Part shown: piece by piece, positions 11,166 through 20,830 of the stretch
Position numbering within the stretch: position 1 is the stretch's first letter
Layout of the letters: each line of letters opens with the position of its first letter
Source: Herpomyces periplanetae
Taxonomy: Eukaryota; Ascomycota; Laboulbeniomycetes; Herpomycetales; Herpomycetaceae
DNA: 37,464 nucleotides
Direction of reading: 5' to 3'
Assembly (NCBI GenBank): GCA_009733715.1
Contig: WMKJ01000115.1
Coordinates: 1-37,464, forward strand
The notes under the pieces: generated by a model
Told to the model about the DNA's origin: nothing
Seen by the model: the letters and a program-made list of their open reading frames with translations, nothing else
The model's database searches: none
Program-made: the position numbers and the translations under genes

Positions 11166-12640
11166 ATGTTAAAGGTTATTCAATCTTTCTGGAATTGCCA
11201 TTTTGCTCTGCTAATCTTGAGTCTTTTCATCCGCACTTCTTTCCCATCCCCTCTTCAACTCTCTGACTTTCCACTTCCCACTTTGCTATCAAATTTGTCA
11301 ATAATTTCATTCCCATTGCATCGTTTCGCCTTACGATGTGCAAACCCTTGCGGTTGGGCTGATCAGCTTTGCTGTGCAGCCGATCAGCATTGTTATACCG
11401 ATGAATTAAATCAAGCTCAATGTGGTGCTGGTGCTATTGCACGTCCTACACCACCACCCGCCCCCATACCTCCGATCCCTCATCCCATTGCCTCCGAAGG
11501 TTACTGGAGTACCTGGACTAGTACATGGGTTGAAACAAATTTTGTAACGCGCGTCGAAATTTTCAGTACCTTTGTCATTCCGAAAAACCATGATACGCCA
11601 CCTACCGTCGCGCTACCCCCCCCTCCACCCCCGTCAATTGCTCCAATCCCCGTTCCTGTACCAATGCCAGTGCCATTGCCCCATCCAGTTCCCACTCCAC
11701 CCTCGGATCCTGGCTCATTGACGTGCAATTATGATCAAAAGGAAAGTAACTGCGGAAGCATCTGTTGCGACGCCGGCATGTATTGCTTTAAGCCCGGCGA
11801 CTGTCGAACCGTAAATACCGTCATCATCCAAACCTTCATCACAGGCTCAAATCCTTCTTTTACCATTCCATTATCACCTACCAGTATTCTTGATCCCCGA
11901 ATCGTTTTCCCTTCGGACTCAAGATCACTTGATCCAAGCTCCTGGAACGCTTCTCCATCCCTCGGCGCCGGCACCGATAGTTCCTTAGAGGGTCGGTTTC
12001 ATCGTCGATTAACCAAGGGTGCTATTGCCGGTATCGTCATTGGCTCCCTACTTGGTGCCGCCCTTTTGATTTCGTTGTGTGTAATTTGCTCAATAAGGGG
12101 ACTCTGGAATTCCCTCTCCGCTGCATTCGGTGGACGTCGTCCAACTAACAGTGACGTCACCTATACATCCACCAAAACCGATACATACACCCATAGCGAT
12201 CCCTATTATTCTCACACTGAACCCCCGAAATCACGTTTCGGCAAACTCGGCTTCATAACTGCTGGCTTAGCTGCCATTGCTCTCGCTCTTGGTATTAAAA
12301 AGCGCTACAACCGTCATCAGGCAAAGTCCAACTTTACGGGTTCCTCCGGTTCTTATACCGCTGAATACCGTTCTCATAGCAGTCCCAGTAAGTCCTGATT
12401 CTGCCGTCTCAGTTGTCGTATAAACGCTCTTTGACCACCTTTGTAATTGAAATAGGTAGCCCCAGCTCACCAACCGATCATTACTCCCGCTCGCGTACTC
12501 GTACGCTCCCTCGGCCCCGCTCACCCTCTCCATCACGCTCAGCTTCACGAACTTCTTATTTGTCACATACCCCAACATCATCATCCTCACCATCTTCACG
12601 TCATCGATCCCCTCGCAGGTCATCCCATCCCCGCCGGTAA
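11166..12640 (+). CDS. Single-pass membrane protein with two six-Cys extracellular modules
   Basis: Two exons, 11166-12387 and 12456-12640 (donor GTAAGT, acceptor AAATAG, phase 1); 468 aa with this start. Module 1 has Cys at 58, 62, 69, 70, 76, 86 (CANPCGW...LCC); a Pro-rich linker with a WSTWTSTWVETN strip follows. Module 2 has Cys at 187, 196, 200, 201, 207, 213. Both share CC-X5-C. A membrane span lies at about 285-310 (GAIAGIVIGSLLGAALLISL), then a Ser/Arg-rich cytoplasmic tail with a second hydrophobic patch at 362-377. I recall this architecture as a conserved Pezizomycotina family without known function; the topology resembles a wall or surface sensor (inference). The start is uncertain: ATGs at 11139 and 11166 both give a hydrophobic, signal-like N-terminus (FALLILSLFI), but about 35 extra residues separate it from module 1, so an unseen first exon is possible. 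Confidence 0.75.
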
Positions 12641-13274
12641 ACATTCAGTTTTTGCCCGTCGTCTAGTCATACTTTCATGATACCCCCCCCCATTTACCCG
12701 CTATTGTATACTTAGAATTGTCTGTGCCGAATTCCCCTTATCGCGTATACGCAACAGAATCTATTCCAGTTCGTTTTCCGTGTATATACACGAGCGTGTG
12801 TACCCAACGTACGCAAAAAACAGCTAATATTAGTACATAAATTAAAAGTTTGATCACCCATCATGAATTGCTGATGTATGCACTATCGATCTGTTAAGAG
12901 CGATATCGCTGCCCATAAGTATGCTTGGTTTAATGCCGATGATTCGCTCAGTCAAACTACCATTACGCCGTCAAGCTTACACAAATGCACGTACCCGCGT
13001 TTAGACCAACACGACACGAGATCTAGGGAAGAAAATGTCAAAAAGTTCGTAGAAATCTATGAGTTGGTGGAAATTGCTGAAGAGAAAGGTATGAATGATA
13101 AAAACGTGAGAATTCCGATAAATCGCGTTACGATCAACTTTGCCAGCTTCTCCATGAACTGACTCACGCGTACACTGTTCAAACGATTGACCTGACGACT
13201 TGTGCTGAAATGTACCAACAGTGTTAAATACTACGTTGTCTGGTAGACGTATTGACGTCGCTAATTGCCAAATT
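12641..13274. other. Convergent 3' region
   Basis: Lies between the stops of the membrane-protein gene and NDUFB11. It holds two perfect palindromes, GCGTATACGC (12743-12752) and CGTGTATATACACG (12779-12792), which could fold at an mRNA 3' end. A 94-codon plus-strand frame (12878-13162) has no feature that makes me believe it. Confidence 0.5.
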
Positions 13275-14216
13275 CTAATTCTTACGAAGTTCGTTAGGCT
13301 CCTCAATCGTTTGTCGCTCTGGATAAGGGTCTGGAAGCACCCCTTCACGTTCAAGTCGTCTACGCGCTTCTTCAAGTGCCCAGGTCTGAATACTTTACCA
13401 AAACAATTAATGTTAGCGAGTTTCATTTGAGCGGCAGATTTACGTTTTTTGCGTTTATTACCTTGTGTCAGGCTTGAGAGCATATAGTACGGCTGCCACT
13501 GCTATGCTCCCAAAGAAACCCCACATCCAGATAGGTTCCCAACTGTCATCGGGCATGTAGTAAATGGGAAAGTGAGCCGTAGATTGACCGGCAGCCTCTG
13601 CAGCTGCCAACGCAGCTGCACCTTCAGCTCGCAATGATTCCGGTGGTATACCCCATAACCAACCTGATGGTTCTTCGTAATGGCTATGATCATCATGGCG
13701 ACGCGATTCGCTACATTTTTGACTATCTTCTAGCAAATTCTGTGACTGCAAGCTTGAGGATAAATCCGATTTAACTTCTGTTTCAGAGAGATCCGGTGGT
13801 ACAATTTCCGTATCAGTCGTTAGTACTCTTGAACGGTAGTATGCACTATAATCTGTAGTATTTTCATTGTATATTTCAACCTTATCGTGCGGCCCACGGG
13901 TAATACGACTAGATTTTCCGCATGAAAAATAGCGACGAGGTGGAATCCCAATTTTCGAATGTAGCTCCCTCGGGAAGGTCATCTGATGCGATATAAAAGG
14001 AGGGGATACATCCTTTGACAAAATATATGAATACCCATTGTAATGACGAAGGGGCCTTTTCGGGTTTAAGTTGGATAGAGATTTTCCATGATTAACAGGA
14101 TGCGTCCACGAAATACGTTGAGATGTACTAGTAAGTACAGGGGGAGAAAGCTGGGAATGAAGATGTCGAGAAACCCGAATTATCGGATGATGAGCTGAAA
14201 TTCGTATGTTTGCCAT
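13275..14216 (-). CDS. NDUFB11: NDUFB11/ESSS, accessory subunit of mitochondrial complex I
   Basis: Exons 14216-13462 and 13392-13275 with a 69-base intron (GTAATA donor, GCTAAC branch, GGTAAAG acceptor). The join restores KPDTSIQTWALEEARRRLE, a stretch diagnostic of the fungal ESSS subunit. Upstream come YEEPSGWLWG, then one membrane span (EPIWMWGFFGSIAVAAVLYA). It is part of the membrane-arm distal module of NADH:ubiquinone oxidoreductase. Length is 290 aa from the ATG at 14216, longer than I expect for the family. An ATG at 13982 gives 212 aa beginning MTFPRELHSKIGIPPRRYFS, a compact presequence with an RRYF-S cleavage-like site, and may be the true start. Presence of this gene argues against a Saccharomyces- or Schizosaccharomyces-like host. 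Confidence 0.88.
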
Positions 14217-14726
14217 ACCATTCGTGGAAATATGAGAAAACACAAATCTTTACGTTAGGGCAATTTTCATCCGTAGTACACAAATATTAATGAGAATATC
14301 AGTAAAAATTTCACGAATGAAGCGTAACGGATGTTAAACCATCACACAAGTGTTTTGTAGTTAAGAATCAATGATTGATGTAATAGAACGTCCTCTCAAT
14401 ACACGAAAAAATATATCTCCATCAACTCATAACAAACTCGCGTAAGTATACTCTGAGAGATATCTAGAGAGTCTTTTACGAGTTTAACTTATCCAGCGTG
14501 TCAGTTTTCAAAGTTCCAACTTGTTTGGCAACTTCTCGCCAAACTCTTGTCCATTATGTAATCTGATCATGTGATTTTTATCAATGCAGTCATGTGACTA
14601 GAATTGCCAAATTCGAGTTTTGGAAGAAGATTGAGGGGATCGTGAGATGGGCGAAGGTTTAGATGGGGGATAAGGGTAGTGAAAAGAGTAGGGTGGATTT
14701 GTTTCTTAAGGTATTTGAGAAAAATT
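14217..14726 (-). promoter_or_regulatory. Upstream region of NDUFB11
   Basis: No gene. TCATGTGA occurs twice (14567-14574 and 14590-14597), 16 bases apart, a near variant of the TCACGTGA element found elsewhere in the window. The rest is AT-rich; the side next to 14726 is probably the 3' UTR of RIX7. Confidence 0.45.
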
Positions 14727-17063
14727 TTAGACAGTTGAAATGTATTGTCGTGCTAAACGTTCATATGAATCATAATCACGAACACTTGGACTTATCAAAG
14801 ATCGAGCTTTAATAAGGTCGTTCACTTGAATTATTTTATCTCCACGTTCTAATGCAAGTAGACCGGCTCGACGTAACAAATTGGATAAATCTGCACCGGA
14901 AAACTTATCGCATATTTTTGCAATAGCCGGTATAGATGGGAGAAGGTGTGATATGACTGAGGGTACACTAGTGTCACGAAGGTTTTTATTTTCATAGCTA
15001 AAAGAACTTTCATTATGTGCAGCAAAGCGTCGTATTAGTAGAGTACGTAAAATTTCTTCACGTTCATGAGGTTCAGGTAATCCAATATAAAGTAACGTAT
15101 CTAGTCGTTCAGGGCGTAATATAGCGGGATCAATAATATCAGGTCTGTTTGTTGCTGCAATAATATGAACTGGTGTATCTTTATATTCAAGAGCATCCAT
15201 TTCTGTGAGTAAAGCATTGACAACTCGAGCTGATGCCTCACTTATACCACCTCCACTTCCATCTAGATCATGATCATTTGACTTGGAAATGTTCAAATTG
15301 ATAATGCCTGTGCGACGTGGTGCCAGAGCATCAAATTCATCAAAGAAAATTATGCATGGGGCACAGCTGCGTGCACGAGCAAATAGTTTACGTACGGTAC
15401 GTTCTGATTCTCCGACAAATTTGTTAAGTAACTCAGGTCCTTTAACACTGATAAAGTTGGCTTGAGCTTCATTGGCAATTGCTTGCGCGAGTAACGTCTT
15501 TCCGCAACCGGGCGGACCCCAAAGCAATACACCTGATGGTGCAGTGATGCCTAGCTCTAGAAATCTACTTGGCTCTTGAATTGCTTGTACAATGGTTGTA
15601 ACAAGTTCATTCCGTGCCTTTGTTAGTGCACCCACATCTTTTAACGACACTTTGGGAGTTCGTGTAAAACCTTCACGTTTAATGGACGCTTGAACGAATG
15701 GTAGCACATTCAAAAACGCTTTCATGTTCAATTCAATTGAATCGAACCCGTCCTTTTGATACAAATTGGGATTTTTCAGTTTTCGAATTAAGCGTATAAT
15801 GGACTTGTCAATATCTGAGGTCTGCTCTAACAATTTTGTATCTTCTACAGTCTCTTCTTGTTCAGCCTGTCGTTCTAATGAATCGCGTAATTGATCAATT
15901 AAACATGTTCCCGCTTTCGTTACCAAATCACGAAGGTCTGCGCCGACAAATCCCGGTGTCATTTTAGCTAATTCATCAAATTTGACATCGTCCGCAACCG
16001 GCATTCCTCGCGTTAATGCTTGTAAGATTGAAGATCTTAATTTCTCACTCGGTATACCAATTTCAATTTCCGTATCAAATCGGCCACCTCTTCGAAGTGC
16101 AGAGTCCAAACTGTGCGGTCGATTAGTTGCGGCTAAAACAATAACTGTTTTATCATTTTCATTGTGTACTGAAAGATCATCCATCGAGATTAACAGTTGT
16201 GCAACTATCCGCTTTTCCATTTGACTTTGGGAACTGTCACGCTTGGGTGCAATAACATCAATTTCGTCAATGAAGATAATTGACGGCGCAAGTTTTTTAG
16301 CCTCTTGAAAATGCTCTCGAATTAACTTTTCTGATGCTCCTGACATGCCCGTTACAACTGATGGCCCCAGAATTTCGATTAATGGAACACCCAGTTTGGC
16401 CGCAAACGCTCGCGCAAGCATTGTCTTTCCACAGCCTGGAGGTCCATGTAATAAAATGCCCTTTGGTAAAGGTATTCTTCGTTTAACGTATTCTTGTGGG
16501 CATAGTAATGGTAATACTAAAGAATCTTTTAATTGTTTTTTAACATCATCTAATCCACCAATATCTTCTAGTTCACAATGGTTTTGCTTTGATAAGTCTT
16601 TGGTCATAACGGTAAGAGCATGCTTCCTCTTTTTACTTCCCAAATTGCCATTATACCCGTTTATACCACTGCTATTGTCACAATTTTCTCGTTTCTTATC
16701 CGTATATTTAATTCCAGTTCCCCAGGATTCCACAATACAGCTATTTACAGAGTTACTCTTTTCTTCAATCGTTTGGATGTTATCCGCTTCACGGGATTTT
16801 TCCGTTATCAGTTCATCATTTTGCTCATGTCCTTCTGGTTCAATGGCTGAAAGAACTCGGTCAATACTCTGTTCTAGTATAGCCCGGGGCTTTCGACTCA
16901 AATGTGAATTTGATCCTCTAATCCACTCGTAAATAACATTTCCGTCAATTAAACCTTCTCGATAATCAACCTGTAATTTCTGTACCACTTGACGAATTTC
17001 CCGGTCCAGGCTACGCTGTAAGAAAGATCGTGTTGACACAATTTTTTTACTCATATTTAACAT
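14727..17063 (-). CDS. RIX7: RIX7/NVL-type tandem AAA ATPase for 60S ribosome assembly
   Basis: Intronless, 778 aa from the ATG at 17063 (a second ATG follows at 17054). In yeast Rix7 extracts assembly factors from nucleolar pre-60S particles. D1: GPPGCGKT (207-214), Walker B IIFIDEID (262-269), LDSALRRGGRFD sensor and Arg finger (319-330). D2: GPPGCGKT (516-523), IIFFDEFD (571-578), LRPERLD (649-655). The pore loop KGPELLNKFVGESE and the phrase IPLPKGILLHGPPGCGKTM separate it from Cdc48 and Pex1/6. The N-terminal 160 residues carry a short helical domain (about 10-75) and a polar linker with KKRKH near 144-148, a possible nuclear signal. D2 has RPERLD where RPGRLD is usual; both arginines remain. 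The D2 lid has a Ser/Asn/Gly-rich insert (about 585-610). Confidence 0.93.
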   Translation of the reverse strand: MLNMSKKIVSTRSFLQRSLDREIRQVVQKLQVDYREGLIDGNVIYEWIRGSNSHLSRKPRAILEQSIDRVLSAIEPEGHEQNDELITEKSREADNIQTIEEKSNSVNSCIVESWGTGIKYTDKKRENCDNSSGINGYNGNLGSKKRKHALTVMTKDLSKQNHCELEDIGGLDDVKKQLKDSLVLPLLCPQEYVKRRIPLPKGILLHGPPGCGKTMLARAFAAKLGVPLIEILGPSVVTGMSGASEKLIREHFQEAKKLAPSIIFIDEIDVIAPKRDSSQSQMEKRIVAQLLISMDDLSVHNENDKTVIVLAATNRPHSLDSALRRGGRFDTEIEIGIPSEKLRSSILQALTRGMPVADDVKFDELAKMTPGFVGADLRDLVTKAGTCLIDQLRDSLERQAEQEETVEDTKLLEQTSDIDKSIIRLIRKLKNPNLYQKDGFDSIELNMKAFLNVLPFVQASIKREGFTRTPKVSLKDVGALTKARNELVTTIVQAIQEPSRFLELGITAPSGVLLWGPPGCGKTLLAQAIANEAQANFISVKGPELLNKFVGESERTVRKLFARARSCAPCIIFFDEFDALAPRRTGIINLNISKSNDHDLDGSGGGISEASARVVNALLTEMDALEYKDTPVHIIAATNRPDIIDPAILRPERLDTLLYIGLPEPHEREEILRTLLIRRFAAHNESSFSYENKNLRDTSVPSVISHLLPSIPAIAKICDKFSGADLSNLLRRAGLLALERGDKIIQVNDLIKARSLISPSVRDYDSYERLARQYISTV

Positions 17064-17959
17064 CTAAAGAGCTTTCCACAACTGATAGTTTAATTACCGC
17101 AACTTTCGTTATTAAACAAGTTAATCTTCTGCCGCACCATTCTTCAACAGTGCGCACTTTGAACTTTTTGTGCACTTACAAAATATTTTCCTCAAAGTTA
17201 CCAATTACCTCTAGCACTGCCGCATTCATTAGAAAGTATTTTTATTAATTCAAATTTTTAGAACCTTTAAATACATCTTAATTATATGACAAACCAAAAT
17301 AACTCAAAATTATTTTCATATTCCCAAAAATTCAGCATACGCTAAAACTTCACTGGATTTCTGCGTGGGTAACCCTTCATATTCATATTTTTCCACGTGA
17401 TATGCATCACGTGAACTCAATGAACCTTTTGGGACTTGATAGAATTTGCAAGATGGACTAGAATAGAATAGCGGAAAAGAAAAATCCACTTGGATTTGAT
17501 AAATGAATTCTTTTTAAATTACTAAAGGATTGTTTTCTATAATTTAATGACCTAATACATTTTAAAATTTATCTAGAGAAATCGAGACTATCACTCGATA
17601 TACAGTTTAAATCACGTGATACTATGTTTGGACAGAGTGTGGAGTCGTGACGGAGGATTTTTTTGAATAAGTTACAGACTGTTTGAAGCTAAATTTCTTG
17701 GACATAACATGGTTAATTTTCATGAAGTATTTAAATTTTGGATAGTTATTATTATTAATGATTTAATCTCCAATTGACGAGATATTGAGAGGGGAACATG
17801 AAGCTATATCCCCAGTATCTTTATCGGATCTCACGTTGGTTATCGTCGTGAACAAAAGTTGAGGTTGACTATTGCGCTGAGTGGATAATTTTATGTTAAT
17901 AGATTGAATTTTCAAGGCAAAAAGTAAGCGACAAGGTTTTGCACTCACTGGTTTAAATT
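17064..17959. promoter_or_regulatory. Divergent promoter region, RIX7 / VPS20
   Basis: AT-rich and without a gene. It holds CACGTGA at 17394-17400, TCACGTGA at 17407-17414 and TCACGTGA at 17612-17619. TCACGTGA is the palindromic E-box type bound by bHLH factors of the Cbf1 class. The spacing (two sites 13 bases apart, one 200 bases on) suggests a real regulatory cluster. Confidence 0.5.
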
Positions 17960-18839
17960 ATGGGCTTAAACTTTAGCTCATCAAAAGTGTCAGCTCAAGA
18001 TGTGTAAGTTGGCCAGCTTTATTGGAGTATTTCACGGTCTGGTTAAACAGCGGGTAAAGTATCGGATAAAGGTTTGAAAGTGGGTGGATGACAATAAAAT
18101 AAGTAGGATTGGTTTAACTGTAATAATTAACGAAAATTTATTTTGTAGCGCAATATTAAAGTTAAAAGTTCAACGGGATAATATTCAACAGTATCAGAAG
18201 CGAATCGCCGATATAGCTAAAAAGGAGACGGAAATTGCGAGAAATTGTTTGCGAAACGGTGATAAATCACGCGCTTTACTAGCTTTAAAGCGAAAAAAGT
18301 ACCAAGAATCAATGCTCACAAAAACAGACACTTTATTGGCTAATCTAGAAATGTTGGTTGGGGATGTTGAGTTTAGTCTTATACAAAAAGACGTACTCCT
18401 GGGATTGCAGCAAGGAACAACGTTATTGAAGAGTATTCAACGTGAAATTGGTAGTTTAGAGAAGGTTGAACGGTTGATTGATGATTCCCACGAAGCTCGA
18501 AAGTATCAACAGGTTAGTTAGGAGGGGGAAGGGGTTTGTTGATAAGTTTACATATATTGCATGATATATGATTGTATGCTGACCACTTATTGGCGGGTTG
18601 GAAATTTATAGGAACTGAGTGATTTATTAGGACGTGAGATGACATTCAAGGAGGAAACTGAAGCTAATGAAGAGTTCGCTGCATTGGAAAATGAAATTCT
18701 CAGGGCTAAGTTACCTGCAACACTGGCTAATCCAATAAGTACATCGCTCAATGATTTACCGGAGGTACCTCATGTTGAAGATACAAAAATATCGAATACT
18801 GATACTGTACTTGTTACGGAAGAAATGAATGTTGCATAG
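17960..18839 (+). CDS. VPS20: VPS20/CHMP6, ESCRT-III subunit
   Basis: Three exons: 17960-18003, 18149-18512, 18612-18839; 211 aa. Exon 1 encodes MGLNFSSSKVSAQD, a Gly-2 N-myristoylation signal as in yeast Vps20; exon 2 continues VAILKLKVQRDNIQQYQKR. The Snf7 core is clear: QKRIADIAKKETEIAR, LKRKKYQESML (61-71), VEFSLIQKDVLLGLQQGT (88-105). The acidic C-terminal third (EETEANEEFAALENEI) corresponds to the autoinhibitory helices. In yeast, Vps20 links ESCRT-II (Vps25) to Snf7 polymerisation on endosomes. The donor GTAAGT follows exon 1, GTTAGT follows exon 2, and the branch of intron 2 is GCTGAC. The first exon is too short to be seen as an open frame alone. Confidence 0.92.
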
Positions 18840-19482
18840 ATTTTGTTGAGCGTATGTATCTCCATACCCTGTGTATTTTAATTCATTGTTTTTTGGAAAA
18901 TCTTTTAAGGTTATCCCAATACAAGATACACTTTATACAAAAATTTTTCCATCACTAGCCAAATCTTGTACGGAATATTAATTATGCTGAAATGGCTGAA
19001 AAGAGAGTATTTATATGAAGGACAATGAATAGAAATTAATTCCAGTTATACTGTAAAGTCATTAATAATTTTCAATCCGAACTTATTATCACCACTCTCA
19101 CATTTGAAGTATTCCGAACGTTTAGGAAGAACGATGCTGGGGTCATGTGACATGATGTATAAGTTTGGGGATTAAACGGGTAAATTTATGAAAAAGATTG
19201 GAATGTTTTGAAAATTTTATATTGTCAGGACCAATAGTTTGGGGTTTTAGGATTTGGGATAAATTATAATAAAAGGTTTTTTACGAAGTAGAGTTTATAC
19301 TTTTGTGTTGATTACATGTTAATTTAGGTGTATGACGAGAAAGATTTTTCTTCACATCTAATTAGATATATTATTGTACACAAAATGATTTCGGCGATGA
19401 TTATATCCAGTTAAATATACCAGTTTGGTTTAATTTCACGCAGACATACTGAAGATTTATTCTCGTTAATTAGTATAGTACA
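18840..19482. other. Intergenic between VPS20 and the PITH gene
   Basis: AT-rich, no gene seen. TCATGTGA at 19143-19150 matches the variant upstream of NDUFB11. The distal half is probably the promoter of the PITH-domain gene. Confidence 0.45.
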
Positions 19483-20298
19483 ATGTCTTTGTGTGAACGT
19501 GAATGCAATCATGGTCACGGGGACGGTGGTGGACACGAAGATGATATAACACCGGCTACGCATAATTTACTTTATGAAAAAATAGATTTTGACTCCGTGA
19601 CCACGTTGAATGAATCGGAACCGAATGCAGGCCGGGATATTCTGAAAAAGTCGTGGAGTGAACGGTTGAAGGATATACCCGAACTTAAAAGTAGTGCTGA
19701 TGAGCAGTTACTCATACACATACCGTATGTACAGTATTATTTGGTTGGCATGCTCTTCCATTTATCGTTGTATAGATAATGTTTACGTATGAATAGAGTA
19801 AAAAATATTTCTAACCGTTTGCCTTTAACATTAACAACGTTGACATTTGTCAACGTATGAATGCTGTTTATTCGTGATTTACCATTTATCAGATTTACGG
19901 GCCAGATACGTTTACATAGCATTATTGTACGCTCTTCGTGTAATGATGATGCACCACGCAGCATGAAGTTATACACTAATCGTGAGAACTTGGATTTTGC
20001 TTCAGCAGCTGAACTTAAACCCGCACAAACTATCGAGTTGGCTCAAACCTCCGATCTTCAGGAAGTCAATGTGAAACGTGCCTTATTTAATGCTACTCAT
20101 AGTATAGATATACTCATAGAGGATAATTTTTCTGAGGGAAGAATAAATATTACCCGCTTGAGTTATCTAGCTTTTAAGGGTGACTTTACACGATTAATTC
20201 ACAAGCCTGTAAACTTCATATATGAAGCTGCTGCTAATCCTGCTGATCATAAGCCCGTAGTAGAAACTGCTCATAGCTTAGATAGTTTTATTGGTTAA
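19483..20298 (+). CDS. PITH-domain protein (PITHD1/TXNL1 C-terminal family)
   Basis: Exons 19483-19724 and 19893-20298 around a 168-base intron (GTATGT donor, TTATCAG acceptor), joined inside HIPFTGQIRLHS; 215 aa. The N-terminus has a His/Gly/Asp-rich strip (HGHGDGGGHEDD) as in fungal PITHD1 homologues. The PITH (DUF1000) jelly-roll follows, with LNESEPNAG, the ADEQLLIHIPF strand, RSMKLYTNRENLDF, PAQTIELAQTSDLQE and YEAAANPADHKPV at the end. The domain is known as a proteasome-associated module in TXNL1; the role of the stand-alone form is poorly known. There is no thioredoxin domain here, so it is the PITHD1 type. Confidence 0.9.
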
Positions 20299-20830
20299 CT
20301 TTTATTCTTAATTCCATCTAATCAATTTATATTGACATACACCTTAATTCATTAAATATACACATTCTACTCCAATCCAAATTACTTCCCTACACGACCA
20401 ATTTTCCTCTAAAAATCACTAATATCAATCTAACACCCATTGATAAGTTGATTTCAAAGCACATTTTAATACATTCTTTTTCAAATATTCCTCGTATCAT
20501 CAATCTTGCCCTTCGACGATGTACCGGAATTACTCAAGCTCTAACTGTAGTGACGTCACTAAATTCTGAGCCACACTGTACAGCCTATGACGTTTGGGAT
20601 TACTAAAGGTGTGGCGACGTGTTGCGGCTGAGACGATGATAAATTTGGCGAAGATTGTGGGAAAGATGATAATTGTGATGGTGATGTTGAAGATTTTCAA
20701 GTGTTCGGTGTATATTGAAATGGACTGTAGTTAAGATTAGGAGAGTGAGTAATTTTGAAAAGTATTTGAAATTAGTTAATTGATTAAACTAACTCTATGA
20801 GGTACGAATGAGAAATTCAATGAGTTTAGT
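20299..20830 (+). promoter_or_regulatory. Upstream region of NOP4 with CRE palindrome and uORFs
   Basis: TGACGTCA (20551-20558) is a full CRE/bZIP palindrome. ATGs at 20797, 20808 and 20820 precede the NOP4 start out of frame. The one at 20808 opens a 37-codon frame that runs past the NOP4 ATG to 20921. No other gene in this stretch. Confidence 0.5.

Noticed and set aside
12878-13162. 94-codon plus-strand frame with a helical Glu/Lys stretch
   Set aside because: Lies in the 3' region antisense to the NDUFB11 end; no homologue recognised and no supporting signals.
13001-13483. 160-codon minus-strand frame
   Set aside because: Overlaps NDUFB11 exon 2, its intron and the 3' flank in another frame; the spliced NDUFB11 reading explains the conserved part.
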